Notes under the pieces: generated by a model
What the model was told of the DNA's origin: nothing
The model's database searches: none
The model's input: only the letters and a program-made list of their open reading frames with translations
DNA from: Rusavskia elegans
Taxonomy: Eukaryota > Ascomycota > Lecanoromycetes > Teloschistales > Teloschistaceae
Length of the DNA stretch: 64,000 bases
Reading direction: 5' to 3'
Assembly (NCBI GenBank): GCA_011316305.1
Contig: SAUG01000009.1
Span: 806,001 to 870,000 of the forward strand
Position numbers and translations under genes: made by a program
Part shown: positions 26,340 to 39,085 of the stretch, piece after piece
Layout: the number at the start of each line of letters is the position of its first letter
Position numbering within the stretch: position 1 is the first letter of the stretch

Positions 26340-29300
26340 AATATAGTAAGTACTATAAATTAAATGTAATAATTCTTTCTAAATTATAAATTAATAATTA
26401 TATACTAAATATATTACCTTTAGAAAAGATTCTAAAAAGTCGATCGATAATATTATAGGGAAGTTTAGTTTAATAGTATAAGAGTATATAGTATTTAATC
26501 CGGTAATAATATTAATAGTAATAAAGGAATAACGGTTCGTAATCCTTCTATACTTACTTCTAAAAAAGGACTATAGAACTATTATCGACTCTTTCGATAT
26601 TTAGTTAGATCTTAACTTTAACTATACTATAAAGGTACTATAGGAAAAAAAATAATACTAGAAATTAAAAAGTCCGTTAACTAAGTAAAGAATAAATCTA
26701 GACGACTATCTATCTAGTAAAGAGGCTCGAAACCGAACCTTAATAAAAATAAATCTAGGTTTTATTAAAAAGAGTTATTATCCGACGATAATAGATTAAA
26801 GTATTTTTTTTACTAATTAAAAAGGTATAGAGTAGCTAACTATTCTAATATTAGGAATTTTCGACGGTAGTAGAAATCTAAATCTTAAATAAAGGATTAA
26901 AATAGTAAAAATAGAAATAAAGATAAAAAAAAGAATAAGTCTTTTAAAAAGGATTACTATATATTTACTGCCGGTTGTTTATTAGAAAGCGAATCTATTT
27001 TATTTTCCGAAAGCGGTAAAGAGGAAAAAGTAAAATATAAAACAGTTACTCTAAATAAAAAACTTGCCGGTAAACCTTTATTTTTTATTATATTCTAGGT
27101 CATAGACTCCGGTATATTATTCTATATAACTAACAAATTCTAACTTTTTAAACTATTTATAATTCCTATTAAATAACGAGTTATTAAAGTTAGAATGAAA
27201 AGATTATATATAGACTAATATAGAACTACTATACTCTAAATACTAGATAGTAATAAAGCGTTTCTTATTAATATTCTTTATATTCAATTATTTAAAGTTA
27301 ATTTTTTATCTAGAAAAAAGTTCTACTAAAGGGATCTAATCGGATACTTTAATAAATATTACTTCTAATTAAATAATAAATAAAGTAATTAAGTTATTTA
27401 GATAAAGAAATATAGTAGAATCTATATAATATTAGTAATTATAAAAAGCTTTAAAGAAATCGCTTTTATTTTTACTAAATCTCTATATCGGCTAATTTAT
27501 TTTACTTTACTAATTTATTCTACTCTATCTACTTCTAAAATTTCTATTTAGGCTAAAGATTCTAATATCTAGTTTAAATTTCTATTCGCTCTCTTAAAAA
27601 AGCGATAGTTTAATAAATTTAAATATAATTTATAGTATAGACGCTTTAACTACCTAGGTCCTATAGTAATAATAAAAGCTAATAAAAATACTAATTTAGT
27701 AAAGCTAATCTCTTTAGTTTAAATCTTTAATAAAGTCTGCGACGTATACGCTAAAGCGAAAATAATAGATAGTAAAAACTTCCGAATTAATAAATAAAAG
27801 CTCGGAATTCTATATCTAGTTTTTTTTAAAATCTATAGTCTTTTTCTACTATTATAGTTAGGTTTCGAATACTTTTTTCTACTTATTAATAACTATTTAC
27901 GTTTTAACTAGGTTCGATTAATAAAGATGAAAGATAACTACTACGTAGTTTTTACTTTCTAGAAAAAGATTATCGAGCGTAGGACCGAAGTAAAGTTTAA
28001 AGCCGTCCGCCTAGATAACGTACCGGAACTTTTTAAATAGATCTAGAAATAGTATACTAGCTAAAGAATATTATATTAGTCTACTAAACCGTATTATTCT
28101 AATTAAAACGGTATTATAGAACGATATATCTATATAGTAGAAAATAATATTCGAGCTATACTAGATAAAATAGACTTACTAATCGAATTCTAGCCCGAAA
28201 TAATATAATCGGACGTCTATATTAGAAACCGGATCGGGAATAGTCTTAAAGTTAATAGATAGCTAGTTTTACTATATAAAGCTTTTAATAAAGTTAATTC
28301 GTTAATTAATTATCTTAGGATCTAGGGCTATAAATACTATTCTTTTATACTATTAAAATTATTACTAAAAAATAGTAGGAAAGATAAATTTTTTAATAGA
28401 AGTCGAATATATATATTTATTAGCTATATCGATAATACTAGCTCCTATTAGTAATTATAGGCTTCTAATTTTAAGGTAACTATTAAGGGTTATACTATTA
28501 AATTCGCTAAAAATATTAAAAGCGGTACTATTAACTTTAACTTCGATATCTAGACTTAAAATAAGCTACTAGAAGAAAAACCTCGCGGATAACTTCTAAA
28601 AGTATCTATTATTATATCGACTAACGCCGCTATTCTACTAGCCGACGCTAAAGCCGAAAACTAGCCGTTATTTTAGATTAAAAACGCTAAAATTTAGTCT
28701 AAAGTACTTTAAATTAAAATATTTATCTAGATCCGTAGAATTTCTACTAGCTAGCCCTTTAGATAAACTAGTACCGTAGAGGTTTATATATATAACGATA
28801 CCGAAACGGAAGATAGATTAAAATACTAATAATAATAAAGACTTTTATCGGAATAAGATTTCTAAAGCTAATATAACTTTAATTTTCGCTTTTACCGCTA
28901 TAGCGGACCCGGATAAAAATAAAGAAAATAAGGAAATTATATAGGTAATAATCTATATAGACTTCTAAAATTAATCTAATACTATTTCGACGCCGCTAAT
29001 ATATAAATAAACGATTAGCTATTTTATATAGAGTAACGAATAGAAAAAGATTACTATTATAGAAACTATCGCGCTAATATTAAGCGAGATATAGAAAACT
29101 ATCTTTTTATTAAAAAACGCTAATATCGTTACTAGTAAATAGGTATTTAAAATAAAATACTATTTAGATAACTCGCTCGATAAATTTAAAGCTAGGCTGA
29201 TTATACGAAGGTTTTTATAAATTCAAAATATCGATTTTAAATAGATATTCGCGCCTATTATTAAGTTCGACTTTTTCTGCCTTTTTTTCGCTATTATAGC

Positions 29301-30560
29301 TATTAGGAATATAGAATACTACTAGATTGACGTTAATAATACCTTTACTAAATCTATTCTAAATGAAAAAATCTTTATAACGATTTTAGAAAGAGTTAAC
29401 TATCTATATAAAAAGATATTCCGAATACTTCGGAGTTTATATAGCTTTAAATAAGCCGCGAGAAACTAGTATAAAAAGCTAATTAAAATATCATTTAGTA
29501 TAATCTTTAGATAATACGCGTCTAATTTTTACTTCTTTATTTATAATAAAAAAGAGATTTTTCTATTAGTATATATAGATAATATCTATGTAACTACAAA
29601 CTCGATAATATAGATAAATTAGTTTAAATTATCTTTTAAACGACTTTTTAAAGTTAAGTGCCTAGAAGAAATAGAAAAGATCTTTAATATAAAAATTATA
29701 AGAAATAGATTTAAAAGGATAATTAAAATAAACTAGACTTTTTATTTTAAAATAGTTCTAAAGTATATAGAAAATGAAAATAATATATATAAGCTAACTA
29801 AATTCTCTATTAATTGATATAGTAGTTTCTATTCTATAAAACCGGACGATAAGTATACTAATTCTACATAGTATTAAAAGAGAATCGGAAGCCTAATATA
29901 TTTATAAATTTTTTATTTAACCGGATATTATATTTACTTTCGGATACTTTAATTAATATTTTAATAATCCCGCGAAATATTACCGATAAATTTTAAAGAA
30001 CCTTCTAAAATATATTCGATTAACTATTAATAAAAATCTAGTATTTAGTACTAGTAGAAATTAAATAATTAATAGTTTTTCTAATTCCGATTATATAATA
30101 GATCTAATCGATAGAAAGTCTATCTTCGTCTATATCTATATATTCGCTAGCGGACCGATATTATAGATAAGCTATAAATAGAAATTAGTTATAACTTTAA
30201 CGACCGAAGCTGAATATATAGTATTATCGATCTACGCGAAAGATAGCTTTTAGATTTTATAATTACTAAGGGATTTTAGATTGACCGAATTTATTAACGA
30301 TAGTTTTAAGTATATTAGTATTATCGAAGATAAAATATATAAATTATCTTTATCTATTTAAATTAGAGATAATAACTAAATAGTATATATATTAGTAGAT
30401 AATAAATATATTTATAACTAGTCTAAATATATCGACGTTAACTACTATAATATCCGCGACCTATATAAATATAATTTTATTATTATTAAATTCGTACCGA
30501 GCGTAGAAAAAGTAGCCGATAGTTTAACTAAACTATTAATAAAAGATAAATATAGAACGT
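26340..30560 (+). pseudogene. copia Gag-Pol remnant
   Basis: Plus-strand translation across stops shows, in order: a Gag-like part (about 26,340-27,050); the integrase core with an INNYLRFN-type relic of IDDYSRF and a VRLDN segment (about 27,860-28,150); reverse transcriptase with LLVYIDNIYVT at 29563-29595 in place of VYVDDIYVT (one Asp-to-Asn change); and RNase H with a TTEAEY-like relic (about 30,200). The order integrase before RT identifies Ty1/copia. Numerous RIP stops make it non-functional. Confidence 0.8.
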
Positions 30561-30711
30561 TTAAAAAGTAACTCGGTATAAAGACTAGTAGGAATTTAAA
30601 CTAAATATTAATTATCTAAATCTTTCTAGATCTAGGTCATTTATTATTTAGGGCTCGAAGGTAGTAGGAACTAGCAGCTTAAAGAAAGATTATCTACGTG
30701 CCGAATATAAA

Positions 30712-31002
30712 TATTAAAATATACTTTAGTTTAGATAAAGCTCGCGTTAAAGCTTGTATTAAAATAGTATAGATTATATAATCTATATTATAATTCTAAC
30801 GCGGACTATAGTATTTATAGATATTCGAGTACTATTTTCGCGTTATTAATTAGATAATCTATATCGAGGTCTTAGTACGCTAGTTTAATTTAAGAGTTAA
30901 AAACTCTATATAGAGTTTTTATCTATTTTTAATATTAGTTAAATAGATAGGATTGTTCCTATAGCTTGCTCTATTATATCAAGATACGTGTTCACTTTAA
31001 CA
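30712..31002 (+). repeat. copia 3' LTR
   Basis: 291 bp. It starts TATTAAAATATAC (decayed TGTTAAGATATAC) and ends CACTTTAACA. It is preceded by purine-rich sequence (GCTTAAAGAAAGA) that could be the polypurine tract. Confidence 0.72.
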
Positions 31003-31007
31003 GCTTT

Positions 31008-32380
31008 TTATTTTAAATTTAGTATCTAAATCGCGTATTTATTAATAGTTTATACTAGATATAAGATCGAGTTCTCTATATAAAAGATTTTTATACGCGA
31101 GGAAATATATTATCTATAGTTCTATTATCTTTCTTATATTATTTTTCTATACTAGTTTTCCTAAAATTAAATCTTTCTATTTATTATCTAGAGCGATATA
31201 CTTTTTTAGGCTAGTAATTATTATAAAATTTAAAAATCTAATAAATTCGATTTTTATTTTAATATCTACGTCTTTAATTCGACTCTTTTCTATAGACTAT
31301 TTTAAAATATATCCCGCGATATCTTTATAGAATTCTTTAGTAATATTTTTTTTTATCGTTTATTAGAGCTACCGTCTTATATTTTCTAACTTCGATTTTA
31401 AATACTAATATAAAAGGTTTTCCTATTAGATATAGTTTAAAATCTATAACCGGTTTCTTTTTCTTTATCTCTTTAGATTCCGTAGAATAATATTCTAACT
31501 CTTTTTAATCCGATAGATAGATAAGATAACTACTATTATAGCAGGCTATCTAACTTTTTATTATATATTCTATAGTTTTTTCTCGAGTTATTTATATTTT
31601 ACTTCGAATTAGTATATAGTTACTTTAATTACTTTATTATTTAAATAATTTTTTTTAAAGTATTTCGTTTATCTATATAAAAAATAAACTTTAATCCGCG
31701 AACTTTTAATCTCGATAGTATCGAGCTCTATTAGATTTCCTTTAAACTATCTTTTAATAGATTTTATTTTATTAAACGCCTATTTATCTATAAATATTTC
31801 GTATTATCTAACGTCGATTTTTATCGCTAGTTTAATAAGTACTACTAGTAAGTCGGGATTTTCGACAACTATTATAGCTTCCTTAACCCTTATATAGAGT
31901 TTTTTTTTTATAGAAAAGGACTTTTAGAACTTAGTTATTCTAGTCCGTTTTATAAATTAATATTCTAAATTAAATAGTATAAATAGCTACCGACTTTTAC
32001 TAACTTAGAACTACTAGTTTCCTTTTTATTATTTTATCTTTATTATTAATTCCGAAAGCTTCTTTTATAACTATAACTAGGTTATTAAAACTATAAAAAA
32101 TCTAGGATATTTCTTTTTCCCTTTAATTTTCCGAGTTATTAAAATAGTCTTCTATACCGAACTATATCTAATTAAAGGTTATCTTTCCTAGATATAATTT
32201 TATAAATAGAACTTAATTATTTTATTTAGAAACTGGTTTATATAAAATACGAAATAGATATTTTTCTAGATAAATTATATCTTTTAAGATTTTTTATTTC
32301 TTTTATAGATACTAGGCGTAGTCGTTTTAATAGTATCGATTTAAATTATAAAGTAGATAATAGAACTAATATAGTAAATC
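31008..32380 (-). pseudogene. gag-like region of E2
   Basis: The minus strand aligns with the E1 Gag region (8,900-10,320), and the part before the copia insertion (23,791-24,946) aligns with E1 7,768-8,900. All frames are broken by RIP-type stops. No pol domain was recognised. Confidence 0.65.
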
Positions 32381-32387
32381 GTTAAAT

Positions 32388-32797
32388 CATAACGTTTCTA
32401 TATATTAAAGGGCGTTACGTTTATATCTAGCTATAGCTGTAGATATAGTTCGAACTATTAAATAGTAAAGAAATCCTAGTATAGATTATCGAAACTAGTC
32501 CTATATATCTATAGAGATAGGATTTTAATATTATAAAGCGTTTTCGTTACGTAGTTAATTATAAAAAAGAAATAAGACGATTATTAATAATTATATTAAT
32601 AATTAACGAAGAAAGCTATTTAATAGAAGTAAAAAGCGATATATATAGAACAAAGTGGCCGCTATAGCCGAAAGTAGCTATAGATACTTAGTATCGGTTT
32701 ATAAAAGCGGTCTTTATAGCTAACGCGGTCCTGCGTTAGTTAGTCCCTCGCCTGGCCAATCTAGCGCTGGTACTCTTATAAAATTATAGACGTAACA
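32388..32797 (-). repeat. LTR of E2 (right)
   Basis: 410 bp, ending GACGTAACA, and followed by the ATCCG target duplication. Confidence 0.8.
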
Positions 32798-33117
32798 ATC
32801 CGATCTAACCCGCTAAATCATCTGTTAATAGTTAATTTATTAATTTATTAATTTTATAAAAGGTAATATATTTAGGTAATATATTAAATCTAACTAGATT
32901 CTTTCTAGTAGGCGTCGTTAATTGACTAGAAGTTTTTTATATCAGAGTTATATTTTTATATTAGAATTTAGCGGTTTTAACGAATTAAATCTAGGTTTCC
33001 TGATTTAATCTAGAACCGAATCGGTTCGATGTTTAAAAAAGTGGGAATCGATTCGAATCGAATCGGTTCTTTTAACTCGGATTCGAAACCCGATCCGACG
33101 GCCAATCTATTAGCTAA

Positions 33118-33770
33118 AATTTTCGAAAAGAATAATCAATTTAGAAACTATATTAATAAAATGATTTAAATCGATAAAAAAACGAATCTATAATAGTTCG
33201 CTTATATTCTAATAATTTAATATTTTATAACTTATCGTTAAAAATAAAATAGTCGTTTTATTTAATATAATCTAATTAATAAAATTAACGTTATTACTTT
33301 ATATACGTTTAATGTAATTTTCTTTTTAATTTTTTACGTTTTTTTTAAACGATATTTATATACGAAATCTAAAAAAGTAAGATTATAAAAATAGATTTAT
33401 TCTATTTATTTAGTATACTTTTCGGAATTTTTGCCGATACGATAAAATCTTTCCGTCTAGAAATATTTCTAATAAAAACGTATAGTTAATATATCGATAT
33501 CTAGCGACAGAACTTTCGTACGACGATTATTAATAGACGAACTTTTTCTTTTATCTATAAGAAAAAAGGAACGATAACTTTTAGAACGAAAAATCCAAAA
33601 AAAAGATCTAGTATTAAAAATATAGACGGTATATCTATAGAGACGTAGTAGTACTTTGTATAACGCTAGATTTCTAATTACGTTTCGAAAGATAAAAAAA
33701 ATATAGAATAATTTTAATATTAGTATTGAAAAATACTTAGTAGTTTTAGTAAATAAATATTATAAATATT
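33118..33770. other. continuation of E7 flank, no gene recognised
   Basis: AT-rich sequence following the MITE target duplication. It should be the original 3' continuation of E7, but no domain is recognised. Confidence 0.4.
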
Positions 33771-33930
33771 TAGACTGGCCGCGAAAACTCGCCAAAGACT
33801 CGCCAAGCCGCGATAAACGAATTTAACGCGATTAAATTACTAGTTCGAGCCTAGCAGTTGCCTATTCGGGTTAGAAACTCGAATCCGAAATACGAATCCG
33901 AATTCGAAACCCGATAAAACGACCAGTTTA
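33771..33930 (+). mobile_element. short hAT-type MITE, copy f (160 bp)
   Basis: Starts TAGACTGGCCGCGAAAACTC and ends ACGACCAGTTTA. Flanks TAAATATT (33763-33770) and TAAATACT (33931-33938) form an 8-bp duplication with one C/T change. It shares ends with the longer MITEs but has a different, short interior. Confidence 0.8.
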
Positions 33931-34098
33931 TAAATACTATATTTTAATTATTTTAGTAAATAAATACTTTAAATATTCTACCTTGGTTGTTTTTATTAAT
34001 AAATACTATAAAAAATCTTTATTAGTAATTTCAAAAAATAAATACAATAAATATTCTATTTTAGTAATTTTAGTAATTAAATATTATAAAATTAGATT

Positions 34099-34848
34099 TA
34101 GATTGGCTATTTCGGATCGAGTTTCCGTCGGTATTTTAAAAACTTGATCCGAGTTTTAGCGAATCGATTCGACCTAATCTACTAAATAATATAGATCGGT
34201 TTTTAAAATTAAAAGCGAAAATTAAATCGATTTATAAAATAGAAACTAATAGATATTCGATTTAATCCGCTAAATCTTTTATAAATAATATAAAATTCTA
34301 ATTACAAAAATATAATATTAAAATTAAAAAGTTAATTAAATATATATTAAGGTAATATATATAGATAATATATTTACTCTAATTAGAACTTTTCTACTAG
34401 ATTGGCCGCGAAGATTCGCCAAGGACTCGCTAAGCCGCGAAGACTCGCTAAAGACTCGTTAAACCGCGATAAACGAATCTAACGCGACTAAACTACTAGT
34501 TTAAGTCTAGCAGTTATCTATTCGGGTTAGAAACTCGAATTCGGAATACGAATTCGGATTCGAAACCCGACAAAACGGTCAGTCTACTTTCTAGCTAGCG
34601 TCGTTTATAAACTAATTATATTTTTAATAAATAGATATAATTTTTATACTAATATTATACTTTTATACTAGATTTTAGCGTTTTTAATAAATTAAATCTA
34701 GGTTTTCGGATTTAATCCGGAACCGAATCGGATCGAATTCTAGAAAAATCTAATCCGATTCGGGTCGGGTCAGATTATTTTTAAATTCGAATCGAATTGA
34801 ATCGGATTAGTTAATCTAGATTCGAAATCCGATTCGACGGCTAAATTG
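34099..34848 (+). mobile_element. hAT-type MITE, copy h, containing copy g
   Basis: Starts TAGATTGGCTATTTCGG and ends CGACGGCTAAATTG. Flanks ATTAGATT (34091-34098) and ATTAGGCT (34849-34856) differ at two transition sites. It is interrupted by the short MITE at 34398-34586. Confidence 0.75.
34398..34586 (+). mobile_element. short hAT-type MITE, copy g (189 bp), nested in copy h
   Basis: Starts TAGATTGGCCGCGAAGATTC and ends ACGGTCAGTCTA. Flanks TTTTCTAC and CTTTCTAG resemble an 8-bp duplication (six of eight identical). The interior is homologous to copy f, with an extra copy of the CCGCGAAGACTCGCTAA unit, so length varies by repeat number. Confidence 0.75.
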
Positions 34849-34971
34849 ATTAGGCTAGCTTAATAGTTATAATTGATAAACGTTCTAAATAGTAAAAGAG
34901 GTTATTATTTATATAGATTTTAAATTCGACGCTTTTACAATTTATATTTAATTTATTAGTAATTACTATAT

Positions 34972-35362
34972 TGTAACGTCCTTATATATTAGAGAGCGTT
35001 ACGTTTAAACCTAGCTACAGCCGTAGACGTAGTCCGAACTACTAAATAGTAAAGGAGATCTAGTATAGATTATCGAAATTTATCCCGTATAACTATAAAA
35101 GTAAGATTTTAATATTATAAAACGTCTTTATTATATAGGTAATTATAAAAGATAAATAAAGCGGTATTTAATAATTATACTAACGACTAATAAAAGAATC
35201 TATCTAACAGTAATAAAGAATAATTTATATAAATAAAAATAGCTATAAATACTTAGTACCGGTTTATAAAAATAGTTTTCGCGGCTAGTATAACTCTATA
35301 TTAATTAGTCTTTCGCCTAGCTAACCTAGCGCTACTACTTCTATAGAGTTATAGATATAATA
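34972..35362 (-). repeat. LTR of E3 (left)
   Basis: 391 bp, starts TGTAACGTCCTTATATATTA. It pairs with 41572-41981. Confidence 0.78.
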
Positions 35363-37094
35363 CGGCTCTTTCTATACCGCTTTTTTTCTAGTAGACTAAT
35401 TTATCTTATAGGGTATATTAGTCCGATTTCTTTCTATTTTTTTTTCTTTCTAAAGTTTATATTATATATTTTCAAAGAGTGAGTTAATTAAAGCCCTTCT
35501 ATTTTATTTAGTCTAGATATATTATTAGATTTCCTCTTTATAGTCTTTATAGTCGTAATCCTTTAAAAAAGTATAAGATAGAAATTAGTAACGATATTTA
35601 TAAAAAATATACTCGAATTTAAAAGTTTTATAGTCATTTAATTTACGATATAATATCTATTTCTCTAGAATCGATATTTTTTTTTAATAGCGTATCTAGA
35701 GTATCGTCTCGAAGACGAAAAGAATAAACTCCGTTCTAATATTAAAAACGTTATTAAAAAATATTCCGAAACTCGTTATTATATCGAATTTTTTTTAGAT
35801 TTTAAAAAGAAAATTTATAACCGTTATTCTATTTAAAATTTAGAACTTTATTATTTTTTTAGAAAGTAAAAATTTGTTATTAAATATTATTATACTTTCG
35901 ATAAATATAAAAGCGATTTTATTATTTAAAAATAGCGCGGTTTATTTCGTTTTAATAAATTTAATAATATAATTATATTCTATTTTTCCGATATTTATAT
36001 ACTAACCGCGTACGAGGTATTCGATAAATTAATATTTAAAGTAGATTTAAAAGATTTTTATCGATTTTTTAGAAAATTAAATTTTTTCTATTTTAAAAAA
36101 ATAATAAATATATAAAAGAGTATTTAGTTAAAAATTTTTCTATATTATTCTTTTTTTATTATTAAATTATATTTTAATATTATTTCGGATTTTATATTAT
36201 TCCGGCTAATTTTTATTCTTTTACTACTATCTTGTCCTAGAATAATAATAATAAAAACTAGCTAATATTTTTATCTTTAAATTATATATTTAGATCTAAT
36301 TCTAGAATTTTTTATTTTATATCTTTATTTTTATTTAATACGTAACTATATTCGCTTTTTTAGATTTTTCGATATAATCTATTTATAATTTTCTAATTAT
36401 TTTTTAGTTTTTATTATTATTATTAGTTATTATTATAATAGGTATTTATATTCTTTTTAGATATTAGTTTCGGATATATTACTTCCTTTTTTAGATTATA
36501 TATTTAGATTACGTATTTATTAATAGTTTATATCTAATATAAAGTCGAATTCTCTATATAAAAGATTTTTATATACGAAAAGATATATTATTTATAGTTA
36601 TATTATCTTTTCTATATTATTTTTCTATATTAGTATTTTCGAGATTAATTTTTTCTATTTATTACTAAAAACGATATACTTTTTTAAATTAGTAATTATT
36701 ATAAAATATAAACTTCTAATAAATCTGTTTTTTTATTTTAATTTCTATATTTTTAATTCGGTTTTTTTTATAAGATATTTTAAAATATATTCTATAGTTT
36801 CTTTATTGAAAATTCTAGTAATTTTTTTTTCTATTTATTAGAGCTATTATCTAATACTTTCCGATTTTAATTTTAAATACTAATATAAAGGGTTTTTCTA
36901 TTAAATATAGCTTAAAATCTATAACCGGTTTATTTTTTATTTATTTTTTTAGATTTTATAGAATATTATCCTAAGCTTTTTTTACCTAAAAGATAAATAA
37001 GATAAGTATTTTTATAATAAACTATCTAACTTTTTAAATTATATTTTTCGTTTTTTTTCTAGATAACTTTTCTATTACTTCGAACTATTATTTA

Positions 37095-37504
37095 TATTAC
37101 GTCTATAACTCTATAAAAGTACTCGCGCTAGATTGACTAGACGAGGAACTAATTAGCGTAGGGTCGCGCTAGCTATAAAGGCCGCTTTTATAAATCGGTA
37201 CTAAATATTTATAGCTATTTTTAGCTATAGCAGCTACTTTTATTTATATATATATTTTTTTATTTCTATTAGATAGCTACTTTCGTTAGTTATTAATATA
37301 ATTACTAAATACTGCCCCGTTTCTCTTTTAAAATTAACTATATAATAAAAACGTTTCGTAATATAGAGACTTTATTTCTATAGGTATATAGTACTAGTTT
37401 CGATAACTTATACTAGAACTCTTTTATTAATTAATAGCTCGGACTACGTCTATAGCTATAGCTAGGCTTAAATATAATATCTTCTAATATATAAAAATAT
37501 TATA
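37095..37504 (+). repeat. LTR of E4 (5')
   Basis: 410 bp, starts TATTACGTCT and ends in a decayed GACGTTACA. The gag-like region follows on the same strand. Confidence 0.8.
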
Positions 37505-37539
37505 CTTTAATAATTTATTATATTAGTTTTATTTTTCCA

Positions 37540-38676
37540 TTCTATAGATCGGACCGATACTATTAACGTAGCTATATCTAGTATCTATAAAAAAGATAAA
37601 AGATTTTAAAAGATATAGTTTATTTAGATAAATATCTACTTCGTATTATATATAAACCAGTTTCTAAATAAAATAATTAAAGTTTTATTTATAATATTAT
37701 TCCTAGAAAAAATAGCTTTTAACTAGATATAGCTCTATATAGAAAACTATTTAAATAATCTAGAAAATAAAAAAGAAGACGAAATATTCTAAATCTTTTA
37801 TAGCTTTAGTAATCTAGCTATAATAATAAAAAAAGCCTTCGCAAATAATAATAAAAATAAAGTAATAGAAAGAAAACTTATAGTTTTAATAGTAGAGGTC
37901 GAAAGTTATCTATACTTTTTAATTTTAAATATTAGTTTATAAAACGGATTAGGAAGACTTAACCTTAAAAGTTTATTTCTATAAAGGATTTTATTTAAAA
38001 ATTAAAGAAACTATAGTAGTAATTAAAGAATCTAATTCGCTAATAGAATTTATTATACTAGAGATAAAAATTAATACTAGATAATACGAAATATATATAA
38101 ATAAATAAATTTTTAATAAATTAGAACCCGTTAGAAGATAGCTTAAAAGAAATCTAATAGAGCTCGATACTATAGAATCTATAAGATTATAAATTAAAGT
38201 TTACTATTTATATAGAAAAAAAGAATATCTTAAAAGAAATTATCTATATAAAGAAGTAACCGAAGTAATCGAATATTAGTTTAAAATAATAGAAAAATTA
38301 TTCGAAAAAAGAACGAAAGAAAATATAATAAAAAATTAGATAGTTTATTATAAAAATAATTACTTTATCTATTTTTTAGATAAAAAGAAATTAAAATAAT
38401 ATCTTATAGACTCTAAAAAGATAAAAAGAAAAAAGAAACTAGTAATAGATTTTAAACTATATTTAATAAAAAAACTTTTTATATCGGTATTTAAAATTAA
38501 AGTCAGAAAATATTAGATAATAATTCTGATAAATAATAATAAAAAAATTACTAGAAAATTTAATAAGGAAATTATAGGATATATTTTAATATATTCTATA
38601 GATTAAAATCGAATTAAAGATATAGAAACTAAAATAAAGAACGGATTTTTTAAAATTTTAAACTTTATAATAATTA
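37540..38676 (+). pseudogene. gag-like region of E4
   Basis: Aligns with the E6 gag: the start block is near 37,550, and a zinc-knuckle relic (YX2YX4YX4Y-type) is near 38,205-38,245. After the solo LTR the sequence continues from 39,091 to about 39,780. It is broken by stops. Confidence 0.68.
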
Positions 38677-39085
38677 TGTAACGTCCCTGTATATCAGAGG
38701 GCGTTACGCTCGAGCCTAGCTACAGCCGTAGGCGTAGTCCGAGCTACTAAATAGTAAGGGAGTCCTAGCGTAGGTTATTATAACTAATTCTATACAGCCG
38801 TAAGGGTAAGATTACGATATTACGAGGCGTCTTTATTATAGAGGTAATTAAGATATAAATAACTATATCTATTCAATAATTATATTAATAACTAAAAAAG
38901 GAAACTATCTATAGGAGTAGAGAGCGATATATATAGTAAAAGTAGCCGTTAGAGCCGACAGGTAGCCGTCTACTAAGAGTCTCTATAAAAGGGTCGGCTA
39001 TATCGGCTATAGGCGGCTATAGATAATTGGTCTCGCTTGCCTGGCCAATCTTCCAGAGTACTTCTGTGGAGTCGCGGACGTAACA
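38677..39085 (-). repeat. solo LTR inserted in E4
   Basis: 409 bp, starts TGTAACGTCCCTG and ends GGACGTAACA, with the perfect 5-bp duplication AATTA on both sides (38672-38676 and 39086-39090). No internal element sequence is attached, so an element was lost by LTR-LTR recombination. It is the least decayed copy of this LTR in the window. Confidence 0.9.

Larger units (their letters stand above)
24952..31002 (+). mobile_element. Ty1/copia retrotransposon inserted in E2
   Basis: The 5' LTR (24952-25210) and 3' LTR (30712-31002) flank a decayed copia polyprotein. The 5-bp duplication GCTTC (24947-24951) / GCTTT (31003-31007) and the uninterrupted E3 sequence at about 36470-36490 define the ends. 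The element is 6.05 kb. It starts TGTTAAGATATAC and ends ACTTTAACA. A perfect palindrome follows the 5' LTR (25213-25232). Confidence 0.85.
23381..32797 (-). mobile_element. LTR retroelement E2, gag-only type, hosting a copia element
   Basis: LTRs at 23381-23790 and 32388-32797 (both 410 bp), with 5-bp duplication ACCCG (23376-23380) / ATCCG (32798-32802). The interior is split by the copia element at 24952-31002. Without the copia insertion E2 would be about 3.36 kb, the same size as E1. Its interior aligns with E1 and E3 and reads Gag on the minus strand. Confidence 0.83.
23220..33109 (+). mobile_element. hAT-type MITE, copy e, split by E2
   Basis: The left part is 23220-23380 (starts TAGATTGACTACTTCGGG) and the right part 32803-33109 (ends CGACGGCCAATCTA), separated by E2. 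Outer flanks CTAGCTAA (23212-23219) and TTAGCTAA (33110-33117) are an 8-bp duplication with one C/T difference, which proves that the two halves belong together. The MITE itself sits at the end of the E7 pol. Confidence 0.82.
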
